Assembly (NCBI GenBank): GCA_003353795.1
Contig: PIVY01000004.1
Coordinates: 1-64,000, forward strand
Direction of reading: 5' to 3'
Source of the DNA: a bacterium
GTDB taxonomy: Bacteria; Krumholzibacteriota; Krumholzibacteriia; LZORAL124-64-63
Length of the DNA: 64,000 bases
Numbering within the stretch: position 1 is the first letter of the stretch; each line of letters opens with the position of its first letter. The position numbers and the translations under genes were made by a program. Positions 18,423 through 26,919 of the stretch are shown piece by piece. The notes under the pieces were generated by a model. The model had not been told where the DNA came from, made no database searches, and was given only the letters and a program-made list of their open reading frames with translations.

Positions 18423-19398
18423 GGACATCCTCCAGGTCGATGGTCGCCCGTACGGACATGCCGGGCATGAGGTCGCCGTCGACGCTGTCCAGCAGCGCCA
18501 CCACGAGGAACGTCCGCGACACCGCGCCGGTCTCCGAGGCCAGCGGCAACGACTGCAGCGAGGTGATCCGGCCCGTGTACCGGCGGTCGGGATAGGCCTC
18601 GGGCACCGCCGACACGCCTTGACCGATCCGGACCCGGCTGCGGTCGCGCTCGTGGACCTCCATCTCGACCTCGAGGGCGGCGATGTCGGTGATGTCGAGC
18701 AGGTGTTGGTTCCAGCTGACAGTGTCGCCCATTCGCACCACCTCGATCCCCTCCTCGGTCCGCTCGCGATGGTAGATGACCATGCCCGCCGCCGGCGCGA
18801 CGAGGATGAGCTTGTCGAGATAGGCCTGGTAACGATTGCGGCGGGCACGCAGTCGATCGGCGCGAATCTGCGCCCGGGCCAGGGCGAGACTGTCGAGCCC
18901 GGCCTGCGCCACGCTGTCGTACAGGGCGCGGGTGAGGGAGATCTCGGCCTGGCGTCGGCCAAGTGCGGCACGCTCGCGTTCCAGGGCGGCGGCGAACTGC
19001 TGATTCTCCTCGGCGAGTTCGGCGGCTTCCATGTCCAGGCGCGCCTTGGTGATGGCGTTGTGCGAGGCCAGCACGTGGCTCGCGTGCTGGGCCTCCACGC
19101 TGACCAGCACCTGCTGCTGCACGGTGAGATCGGCTGCGACCCGACGGAGGTAGTCGACGAAGCGTTCGTTGCTCAGGACGGCCAAGGTGTCGCCGGGAGC
19201 CACCACCGAGCCCTCGGTCTGCAGGCGGACGACCCGGCTGTCGCCCCACACCGGCGGTGCGGCCACGGCGATGGAGTTCACCGCCGCCACGGTGCCCGAC
19301 TCGTGGAGGTAACGGATGGCGGGAGACGGCTGCGCGGCGGCGAGGCTCGCCGCCAGCAGGGTCGCGATGGTGCCGACGATCCAGAGGCGGCAGGTCAT
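18409..19398 (-). CDS. Second HlyD-type periplasmic adaptor
   Basis: MTCRLWIVGTIATLLAASLAAAQ signal; VVRLQTEGSVVAPGDTLAVLSNERF; LVAPAAGMVIYHR; LMPGMSVRATIDLEDV. Confidence 0.82.
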   Translation of the reverse strand: MTCRLWIVGTIATLLAASLAAAQPSPAIRYLHESGTVAAVNSIAVAAPPVWGDSRVVRLQTEGSVVAPGDTLAVLSNERFVDYLRRVAADLTVQQQVLVSVEAQHASHVLASHNAITKARLDMEAAELAEENQQFAAALERERAALGRRQAEISLTRALYDSVAQAGLDSLALARAQIRADRLRARRNRYQAYLDKLILVAPAAGMVIYHRERTEEGIEVVRMGDTVSWNQHLLDITDIAALEVEMEVHERDRSRVRIGQGVSAVPEAYPDRRYTGRITSLQSLPLASETGAVSRTFLVVALLDSVDGDLMPGMSVRATIDLEDVHASR

Positions 19399-19766
19399 GG
19401 TGCACCTCGAGGCAACGCGTAAACGGATCGGAATCAACCGGACCGGGGGAACAACAACCCATGGCGATGATTGGTCAGGCGTCTCCCCACAGAGCGAGAT
19501 ATATCGGGGGCACCGACGCGGCGTCAAGTGGCTTCGACCGCGGGCGCAGCCCTGTATACACTCGACATCGAGCGGAGTTTCGATCGAATCCCGAAGCGGC
19601 GGCCGGACGGGTCCCGAATGCTTGCGCTTGGATCGCAACGGCACGGCGCTTGCCGGCTGCGGCGAATATGACCCAGAATTTTCATGTAAGATTCCGGTCT
19701 CTACAAAACAGTCCCCTTTGTATCGTCGATGCGCCTGTCGGCGACCCCACACAAAGGAGCAAGAAG

Positions 19767-20342
19767 ATGCATCCCAAGCGATCGACCCGGAACTGGCTCG
19801 CCCTCGCCGCCCTCGCGGTGATCATCGCCGCCGTCCCCGCCCAGGCCGAAATCCTCAACGGCGACTTCGAGAATGGAGGCACCGACTGGGCCTACAACGG
19901 CCCGGCCACGTGGGGCAACGGCTTCCCGCCCGCCGGCGGCAACCCCGACGGCTATGCCGTCATCGCCTCGCCGCTGCTCGACTCCGGCGGCATCGGCTGC
20001 CTCACCCAGACTTTTCTGTGCGGCGAGCCCGGAGGCGCCACGGTCTGCTCGATCACCCTGGACTTCTGGCTGGCTCCCGACAATTCCGGCGACCCCACGT
20101 CGGGCGTCATCAAGGTGTTCATCGACGGGCAGGAACTGTTCAGCTTCGTCGGCGAGACCGACGGCTGGCAGACCGCCACCGTCACCGTCCCATGCGGTGT
20201 GCACGTCATCGACATCTGCCTCGAGGTTGCCGACGGGGACAACGGCTGGCGCGCCTGCTTCGACAACGTGGCATCCGTGTGCGAAGACACCGTGGCCGTG
20301 AACGAGAACACCTGGAGCAACCTCAAGGGTCTGTTCCGCTAG
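19767..20342 (+). CDS. Secreted protein with jelly-roll-like N-terminus and WSNLKGLFR C-terminal tail
   Basis: RBS AAAGGAG; MHPKRSTRNWLALAALAVIIAAVPAQAEILNGDFENGGTDWAYNG (signal peptide, CBM-like NGDFE start); ends VAVNENTWSNLKGLFR. Confidence 0.85.
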   Translation: MHPKRSTRNWLALAALAVIIAAVPAQAEILNGDFENGGTDWAYNGPATWGNGFPPAGGNPDGYAVIASPLLDSGGIGCLTQTFLCGEPGGATVCSITLDFWLAPDNSGDPTSGVIKVFIDGQELFSFVGETDGWQTATVTVPCGVHVIDICLEVADGDNGWRACFDNVASVCEDTVAVNENTWSNLKGLFR

Positions 20343-20370
20343 ATCGATCGCCCATTGATCGGTCCAGTGC

Positions 20371-20412
20371 GACCGGCGGTTCTCCCCCCCGGGGACCGCC
20401 GGTCGATTTTTT
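20371..20412 (+). terminator. Rho-independent terminator GACCGGCGGT...ACCGCCGGTC + ATTTTTT
   Basis: 10-bp perfect stem followed by a T tract, downstream of CDS 19767-20342. Confidence 0.88.
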
Positions 20413-20482
20413 ACGCACGGCCCTGGCGATCACGTATCATCAATGGCGTCCGCACCCGATCGTCACTGCCCGGAGGCTCGCA

Positions 20483-20995
20483 ATGCGTCGCTCGCTGCCA
20501 TTTACCCTCGTGTTGATCGCCGCTGCCCTGCTCGTGTCGTGCGCAGACGACGACCATCCCGAAGCTCCCGGCATCCCGGTCTACACGGGGCTGGATATCT
20601 CGTCGCCCGGCACCGCGTTCGCCTCCGGATTCGGGCTGGCACCGCCCGACGTGGATCACTACTCGTTCAACCAGCTTCTCTGGGACGGCACGCTGCGCGT
20701 CGACCACCGCGGCGAGTGGCCCGAGCGCGTTCACGAGGTCCAGATCAGCGACGCCGAATTGACAGCGGTCATGGCCCTGGCTCACGGGGATCGGCTGGTG
20801 GCGATCATGCGCGGCGAGGTCGAACCCGCGTGTGAGGAACCGCCCACCGACGTGATGGCGCAGCTCCACCTGGGCATGGACGACGCTCACTACTCGATCA
20901 GCACCCTCGCTTGCGACGAGGACGTCTTCACCGACCTCACGCTCGCCCTGCGCGATCTCCAGCAGAAGTACTTGCCCTTCGAACCCGAGGATTGA
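20483..20995 (+). CDS. Hypothetical lipoprotein
   Basis: MRRSLPFTLVLIAAALLVSCADDD lipobox; no recognised domain. Confidence 0.75.
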   Translation: MRRSLPFTLVLIAAALLVSCADDDHPEAPGIPVYTGLDISSPGTAFASGFGLAPPDVDHYSFNQLLWDGTLRVDHRGEWPERVHEVQISDAELTAVMALAHGDRLVAIMRGEVEPACEEPPTDVMAQLHLGMDDAHYSISTLACDEDVFTDLTLALRDLQQKYLPFEPED

Positions 20996-21053
20996 ACCGG
21001 AATCACCGGAAACCCTTGGAGGTCACTGGTCGGGCCGTTACACTCGTGCGGTC

Positions 21054-22409
21054 ATGAGCACCAACGACAACCATGATCGATCCAATGACCGCCTCGGCTG
21101 GCGCACCGTCATCGCCGCGGCGCCCACCGAGCCGGCCAGCGAGCGCGACCGCTCCCGCCTCGCGCGCTTCAGCTTCCTCACCCATCTCAGACCGGTTCGC
21201 GTCTCCAGCGGTGCCATCGCCTGGTCGCACACCATGGGCCTCGGCGGAACGTCGCTGGTCCTGCTCGTGCTGCTGGTGCTCAGCGGCGTCCTCCAGATGC
21301 TGGTCTACGTTCCCGTACCGGCCGAAGCACACGGCTCGGTGGCGACGCTGGATCACGCGGTGACCTTCGGCGCCCTCGTGCGCGGCATGCACTACTGGAG
21401 CGCCAACCTGCTCATCGCCGTGATGCTGCTGCACGCAGCGCGCGTGTTCTTCACCGGCGGACTGGGCGGCACGAGACGGGTGAACTGGATCATCGGCGCC
21501 GGCCTCCTGCTGGGCGTCCTCGGCGCGGCCTTCACCGGCTACCTGCTGCCCTGGGACCAGCGAGCGTTCTGGGCCGTGACCATCACAACCAGCATGCTCG
21601 AATACGTGCCACTGGTGGGCGCTGCCATGCGTGAAACGGCCCTCGGCGGCTCCGAACTCGGCGGCGCCACCTTGGTCCTGTTCTACACGCTCCACACGTC
21701 GGTGCTGCCGATCGCGCTGGCGGCGGTGGCGGCCTGGCACTTCTGGCGCGTGCGGCGCGCCGGCGGCGTGATCGAGCCCGCGGCCGGCAACGAACCGGAG
21801 AAGGTTGCCTTCCTGCCGCATCTCTTCGTGCGGGAGCTGTCGCAGGCGCTCATCATGGTCGCCATCGTCGTGGTCCTGGCCGCTGCGTTCGGCGCGCCTC
21901 TCGGCGACGAGGCCAACCCCGGCATGAGCCCCAACCCGGCCAAGGCGCCGTGGTACTTCGTGGGCTTCCAGGAACTCCTGGTCCACCTGCATCCGACCGT
22001 CGCCGTTCTCGTGCTACCGCTGCTCGGGTTGGTCGCCTTCGTCCTCTTGCCCTTTCTCGCAGCGCCACGCGAGGGCGCCGGCCGCTGGTTCCTCTCGAAA
22101 ATCGGCAAGCGTGCGTGCGTCTTCGCCGCGGTCGCGGCCACGGTCGCGACGCCGTTGCTGGTGATCGTGTCCGACCGTTTCGGATCGGGCGCCACGGGGT
22201 GGCTCACCGGCGGTATGCTGCCCATCGCGATCGTGGCGGCCATGGCCGCGGCGACCGACGTTTTCCTGCACCGTGTCGTGCACGCCCCGAGAGACGAACG
22301 TCGCCAGGCGACCGTCACGCTGTTCGCCGTCGGCTTCGCCGCGCTCACCATCATCGCGCAGTTCTTCCGCGGCGCTGGCATGGCGCTCGGCTGGCCCTGG
22401 GGGGCGTGA
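21054..22409 (+). CDS. Cytochrome b (bc/b6f type)
   Basis: HTMGLGGTSLVLLVLLVLSGVLQMLVYVP...MHYWSANLLIAVMLLHAARVFFTGG...GYLLPWDQRAFWAVT...NPAKAPWYFVGFQELL. Confidence 0.92.
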   Translation: MSTNDNHDRSNDRLGWRTVIAAAPTEPASERDRSRLARFSFLTHLRPVRVSSGAIAWSHTMGLGGTSLVLLVLLVLSGVLQMLVYVPVPAEAHGSVATLDHAVTFGALVRGMHYWSANLLIAVMLLHAARVFFTGGLGGTRRVNWIIGAGLLLGVLGAAFTGYLLPWDQRAFWAVTITTSMLEYVPLVGAAMRETALGGSELGGATLVLFYTLHTSVLPIALAAVAAWHFWRVRRAGGVIEPAAGNEPEKVAFLPHLFVRELSQALIMVAIVVVLAAAFGAPLGDEANPGMSPNPAKAPWYFVGFQELLVHLHPTVAVLVLPLLGLVAFVLLPFLAAPREGAGRWFLSKIGKRACVFAAVAATVATPLLVIVSDRFGSGATGWLTGGMLPIAIVAAMAAATDVFLHRVVHAPRDERRQATVTLFAVGFAALTIIAQFFRGAGMALGWPWGA

Positions 22410-22410
22410 G

Positions 22411-22905
22411 ATGAAGACCGCCGAAACTCCGCAGAGCAAGCCGAGGCGCCGTTTCCTGCGCTGGCTGTGGACCGGGCTGGGGCTCGTGGTGATTGCCGAA
22501 ACCGCGTGGGTGATCGCCGCGTTCCTGCGCCCGCGGAGCAAGGCGGCGAAGGCCGGTTCGTCACTCTTCACCGCCGGCACGATCGACGAGTTCGCGCCCG
22601 GTTCGGTCACCGCGTTTCCGGCCGGCAAGTTCTACCTCTCGCGTCTCGATGACGGCGGGTTGCTCGCCCTCCACCGCGAGTGCACGCACCTCGGATGCAC
22701 CGTGCCGTGGTCCGAGTCGGAGCAACGATTCGTGTGTCCATGTCACGCGTCGACGTTCGACTCGCGCGGCCGGGTGCTCGGCGCACCGGCGACTCGACCA
22801 CTCGACATGCTTGCAGTCCGCGTAGAGAATGGTATCGTCAAGGTAGACCTCAGTCACCGCACCCGACGCGTGGCGTACCATGCGTCACAGGTGACGAAGC
22901 CATGA
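22411..22905 (+). CDS. Rieske [2Fe-2S] protein
   Basis: CTHLGCTVPW...CPCHASTFDSRGRVLGAPATRPLD, with N-terminal TM. Confidence 0.93.
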   Translation: MKTAETPQSKPRRRFLRWLWTGLGLVVIAETAWVIAAFLRPRSKAAKAGSSLFTAGTIDEFAPGSVTAFPAGKFYLSRLDDGGLLALHRECTHLGCTVPWSESEQRFVCPCHASTFDSRGRVLGAPATRPLDMLAVRVENGIVKVDLSHRTRRVAYHASQVTKP

Positions 22906-25079
22906 GTGACCGCGCACTCCGCCACTGGCAGATCGCGGGCCTCGCGGCGCTCGTCGTCATCGTGGTCACAGTTCCCATGTCGCAGATGCGACGGGACGGC
23001 CGTGAGGCGGCCGTTGCATACGAAGGAGCACCCACCTTCGTGGGCACGGCCGCCTGCACGGAGTGCCACCAGGAGGTCGCCGCCGAGTGGCGCGGATCCG
23101 ACCACGACCTGGCCATGGACGTGGCCGACTCCTCCACCGTTCTCGGTGATTTCGACGACGCCGAATTCACCAGCCACGGCATCACCTCCCGCTTCTATCG
23201 CCGCGACGGTCGGTACCTCGTCCACACCGAGGGACCGGGCGGCGAGATGGGCGAATTCGAGATCACCCACGTCTTCGGTCACGATCCCCTGCAGCAGTAT
23301 CTCGTGCCCTTTCCCGGCGGTCGCCTGCAGTGCCTGACTCTGGCCTGGGACAGCATCCAGAACCGCTGGTTCGACCTCTACGAACGCCAGCGAATCGCGC
23401 CCGACGACTGGCTGCACTGGACCCGTAACGCCATGAACTGGAACGGGATGTGCGCCGAGTGCCACTCCACGGACCTGCGCAAGAACTACGATCCCGCCAC
23501 CGACACATACGAGACCACCTGGTCGGACATCGACGTGGGTTGCGAGGCCTGTCACGGCCCCGGTTCGGCGCACGCGGCATGGGCCGAGGTGCCGCCCATG
23601 GCCCGTCCCGCGCTTGTGGACGCCGGCCTCGTGGCACCCACCTCGGAGCTCACTTCCACTCAACTCGTGGAGCGCTGCGCACCATGCCACTCGCGCCGCG
23701 CGGAGCTGGGCGATTACGACCACACCAACCTGAACCTGCTCGACCACATGCTGCCGTCGCTGCTCGAGGAACGCCTCTACCACGCCGACGGTCAGATTCT
23801 GGACGAGGTCTACGTCTACGGTTCGTTCCAGCAGAGCAAGATGAACGCACGCGAGGTGCGCTGCAGCGACTGCCACGACAGCCATTCGTTGAAGCTGCAC
23901 TACGAGGGCAACCGCCTCTGCCTGCAGTGCCACCAGCCCGAGGTCTACGACACCGCCGATCACCACTTCCACAAGAAGGTGCACGAAGGCGAGCCGAGCG
24001 ATGGCGCGCTCTGCGTGAAGTGCCACATGGTCGAGCAGCCGTTCATGGTGATCGACTGGCGCGCCGACCACAGCTTCCGCGTGCCGCGGCCGGACTTGAC
24101 CGCGGAGATCGGCACGCCGAACGCGTGCAGCGGATGTCATGACGACAAACCGCTGCAGTGGTCCATCGATGCGTACCGGAAGTGGTACGGCGAGGCGCGC
24201 AAGCCGCACTTCGGAACGACCTTCGCGAAGGCACGCGAGGGGAACGCCGAAGCGGTGCCGGAACTCACGCGGCTAGTGGAGAGTCCGCTGCAGCCCGAGA
24301 TGGTGCGGGCCACGGCGCTGTCACTGCTGGCGCGCTATCCGGATCCCGAGGCCGCGGCCGTCATCGAGCGCGCTCTGATGGCCGAGGAGCCACTGCTGCG
24401 CCGCACGGCCGCAGCGCATCTGCTCGAGCCCGCCCCCACGCGCCGCGTGGAACTCATGGCGCCGCTCCTTTCCGACTCATCGCGGGCCGTGCGCCTGGTG
24501 GCGTCGTCGGAGCTGGCGGGCGCGCCGGTGGAGTTGCTGAAACCGTATCAGCAGGCAGCCCTCGACAGTGGGATTGCCGAGTATCGCGCCGTCATGGCCC
24601 ACTCCCTCGATTTCGCGGGATCCGGTCACAATCTGGGCAACCTGGAGGCCCGGCTGGGCGATCTCGACGCCGCGGCGCGCTACTACCGGCTCGCCTTGCG
24701 CATCGACGACCTCTTCCTCCCCGCACGCATGAATCTGGCCGTGCTGCTCAGCTCCCGCGGCCGGAACGTCGAGGCGGAGCAACTGCTACGCGAGGGAGCG
24801 GCCAAACACCCTGACAGTGGCGAGGTGGCCTACTCGCTGGGTCTTCTGCTGGTCGAGATGGAGCAGATGGAAGAGGCGCTGACCTGGCTGGACAGGGCGG
24901 TCATCCTGCAGCCCGATGACGCGCGGACGCGGTACAACTACGGCGTGCTGCTGGCACAAGCGGGGCGGATCGAGGATGCTCATCGACATCTGAGTGCGGC
25001 CGTGGAACTCGCGCCGGAGCGATTGGACTTCCAGCAGGCGCTGACCTGGCTGGAGGGGCTGCGACGGGAGAACGAGTAG
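22902..25079 (+). CDS. Octaheme c-type cytochrome with C-terminal HEAT/TPR-like repeats
   Basis: CTECH, CAECH, CEACH, CAPCH, CSDCH, CLQCH, CVKCH, CSGCH; C-terminal YYRLALRIDDLFLPARMNLAVLLSSRGRNVEAEQLLREGA... TPR-like. 4-nt overlap with Rieske gene. Confidence 0.9.
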   Translation: MSDRALRHWQIAGLAALVVIVVTVPMSQMRRDGREAAVAYEGAPTFVGTAACTECHQEVAAEWRGSDHDLAMDVADSSTVLGDFDDAEFTSHGITSRFYRRDGRYLVHTEGPGGEMGEFEITHVFGHDPLQQYLVPFPGGRLQCLTLAWDSIQNRWFDLYERQRIAPDDWLHWTRNAMNWNGMCAECHSTDLRKNYDPATDTYETTWSDIDVGCEACHGPGSAHAAWAEVPPMARPALVDAGLVAPTSELTSTQLVERCAPCHSRRAELGDYDHTNLNLLDHMLPSLLEERLYHADGQILDEVYVYGSFQQSKMNAREVRCSDCHDSHSLKLHYEGNRLCLQCHQPEVYDTADHHFHKKVHEGEPSDGALCVKCHMVEQPFMVIDWRADHSFRVPRPDLTAEIGTPNACSGCHDDKPLQWSIDAYRKWYGEARKPHFGTTFAKAREGNAEAVPELTRLVESPLQPEMVRATALSLLARYPDPEAAAVIERALMAEEPLLRRTAAAHLLEPAPTRRVELMAPLLSDSSRAVRLVASSELAGAPVELLKPYQQAALDSGIAEYRAVMAHSLDFAGSGHNLGNLEARLGDLDAAARYYRLALRIDDLFLPARMNLAVLLSSRGRNVEAEQLLREGAAKHPDSGEVAYSLGLLLVEMEQMEEALTWLDRAVILQPDDARTRYNYGVLLAQAGRIEDAHRHLSAAVELAPERLDFQQALTWLEGLRRENE

Positions 25080-25259
25080 GCCCGATCCTGGATGGTCGCC
25101 GGTGCCGTCATCTTCGAGGACCAACGATGATACCGGTCCTTTCTGACGGACTTCGCGCGTGCAGAACCGCCCTCGCTTGTTGGCTCCGTTGACTCATGGT
25201 AACGTGGCCTCGATCCGTGACCGGTCAGGATACCTTCGATATCTCAGGAGACGTGATCC

Positions 25260-26858
25260 ATGGGAATCCTCGTCATCGCCATACTGCTGGGATTACTCGT
25301 AGCCCAGCCCGCTGCCGCCGAGCCGCCGCCCACGGTCGAGCCGCCGGTCTTCGCCACCTTCTACTACACCTGGTACGGCAATCCTGAGCACGACGGCAAG
25401 TGGTCGCACTGGAACGAGTACGGCCGGCAACCGCCGCTGGACATCGCCAGCGACTTCTATCCCTACCTGGGTCTCTACAGCGTGCAAGACGAGGCGGTGG
25501 TCGACCAGCAGATGGCCTGGATCGCCGAGGCTGGTCTGGATCTGGTGATCCTCACCTGGAAGGGCCGAGCCCACTACACCGACCGGGTCACGCCACCGAT
25601 CATGGACGCCGCCGCCCGCCACGGCCTGACCGTGACCTTCCACATCGAAACCTACGAGGGGCGCTCTCCCGAGACCATTCCCGGCGACGTCGCGTACCTC
25701 TACGAGACCTACGGCGGTCACGAGGCGTTCTTCCGCACGCGGCGGGGTTCGCCACACAGTCCCGGCGACGAGCCGCGGGGGCTGTTCTTCTTCTGGGACC
25801 CGGACTTCAAGTACAACGAGGGTCCCAAGAACGACGGCACCTACTGGCGCAACGCGCTCGACCGGATCCACGCCCTACCCGAAGGCGCCATCGTGCTGGC
25901 CAGCGTCACCGATCCGGAATACATCGATCGTGGCCACTTCGACGGCGGTTTCAGCTACCTCAATCGCGGGACCATGAACGCCAAGGCGTCCGATCGGTTC
26001 TTCTTCTGGGTCCAGGACATGCCCCGCGACTCGTGGTACGTGCCCTCGGTCACGCCGGGCTACGCTTGTCGGCGCATCGGCTACAACCGCGACGCGAACA
26101 TGTCGCGCGACCAGGGCCGCACCTACGACGAGCAGTGGCGCGAGGTGCTGAACACCGGTGTGGTCCCGCCCATGATCACGGTGACCAGCTTCAACGAGTG
26201 GCACGAGGGAACCATGATCGAGCCGGCGATCTGCTGGCGCGACGACGGACTGGACCACGAGTACGACTGCTTCACCATGGGGCCGTTCCAGTACCTGCTC
26301 GCAACGGCGACCTGGACCGAGACCTTCCGGCGGCTACCCGATCCCGCCACCGTGCCCTCGGTCACCGTGGAACTCGGCGCGCCGAACGTCTCGCGCGGAC
26401 TCTACCAACGCGATCTGCCCGACGGGCCGACCGAGCCATGGTCGGAGGGACACCGGCGGGGGCGGCGCACGGTTCGCAACGACCTCACCGACCAGCGTTA
26501 CATGTACTTCTGGGTGAGCGACGACTTTCATCGCGGCAAGACCGCGGACCTGCGTCTGCGGGTGGAGTACCGGGACGACGGGCCGGGATTTCTGATCGTG
26601 GATTTCGACGCCACGGAGCCGGTTCTGGGCAGACCGCCGGCCTACCGGCCCGGTCCTGTGCTTGCCATGGAGGGCACGGGCGAGTGGCGCTCGGCACTGG
26701 TGGAGTTGCCGCGGGCCCTGCTGGACAACCGCCAGCACGAGGGCGCGGATCTGAGGATCGGCGGGCCGCTCGACTTCGTGATCGGACGGGTGACGCTGGT
26801 GCGCGGGGGCTCGGCCGCCGGCGCAGCGGCTCGAGTGGATGGATCGACAACCCGCTAG
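25260..26858 (+). CDS. Secreted GH99-like (endo-alpha-mannosidase-like) glycoside hydrolase
   Basis: FATFYYTWYGNPEHDGKWSHWNE...LDLVILTWKGR...GLTVTFHIETYEGR...VTSFNEWHEGTMIEPA typical of GH99/WbsX-like folds. Confidence 0.75.
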   Translation: MGILVIAILLGLLVAQPAAAEPPPTVEPPVFATFYYTWYGNPEHDGKWSHWNEYGRQPPLDIASDFYPYLGLYSVQDEAVVDQQMAWIAEAGLDLVILTWKGRAHYTDRVTPPIMDAAARHGLTVTFHIETYEGRSPETIPGDVAYLYETYGGHEAFFRTRRGSPHSPGDEPRGLFFFWDPDFKYNEGPKNDGTYWRNALDRIHALPEGAIVLASVTDPEYIDRGHFDGGFSYLNRGTMNAKASDRFFFWVQDMPRDSWYVPSVTPGYACRRIGYNRDANMSRDQGRTYDEQWREVLNTGVVPPMITVTSFNEWHEGTMIEPAICWRDDGLDHEYDCFTMGPFQYLLATATWTETFRRLPDPATVPSVTVELGAPNVSRGLYQRDLPDGPTEPWSEGHRRGRRTVRNDLTDQRYMYFWVSDDFHRGKTADLRLRVEYRDDGPGFLIVDFDATEPVLGRPPAYRPGPVLAMEGTGEWRSALVELPRALLDNRQHEGADLRIGGPLDFVIGRVTLVRGGSAAGAAARVDGSTTR

Positions 26859-26919
26859 TGCCACGATCGTCAGATCCCACTAGACTTGCTGAGTGTCATC
26901 ATCTGGAGGTCTCTCGCCC

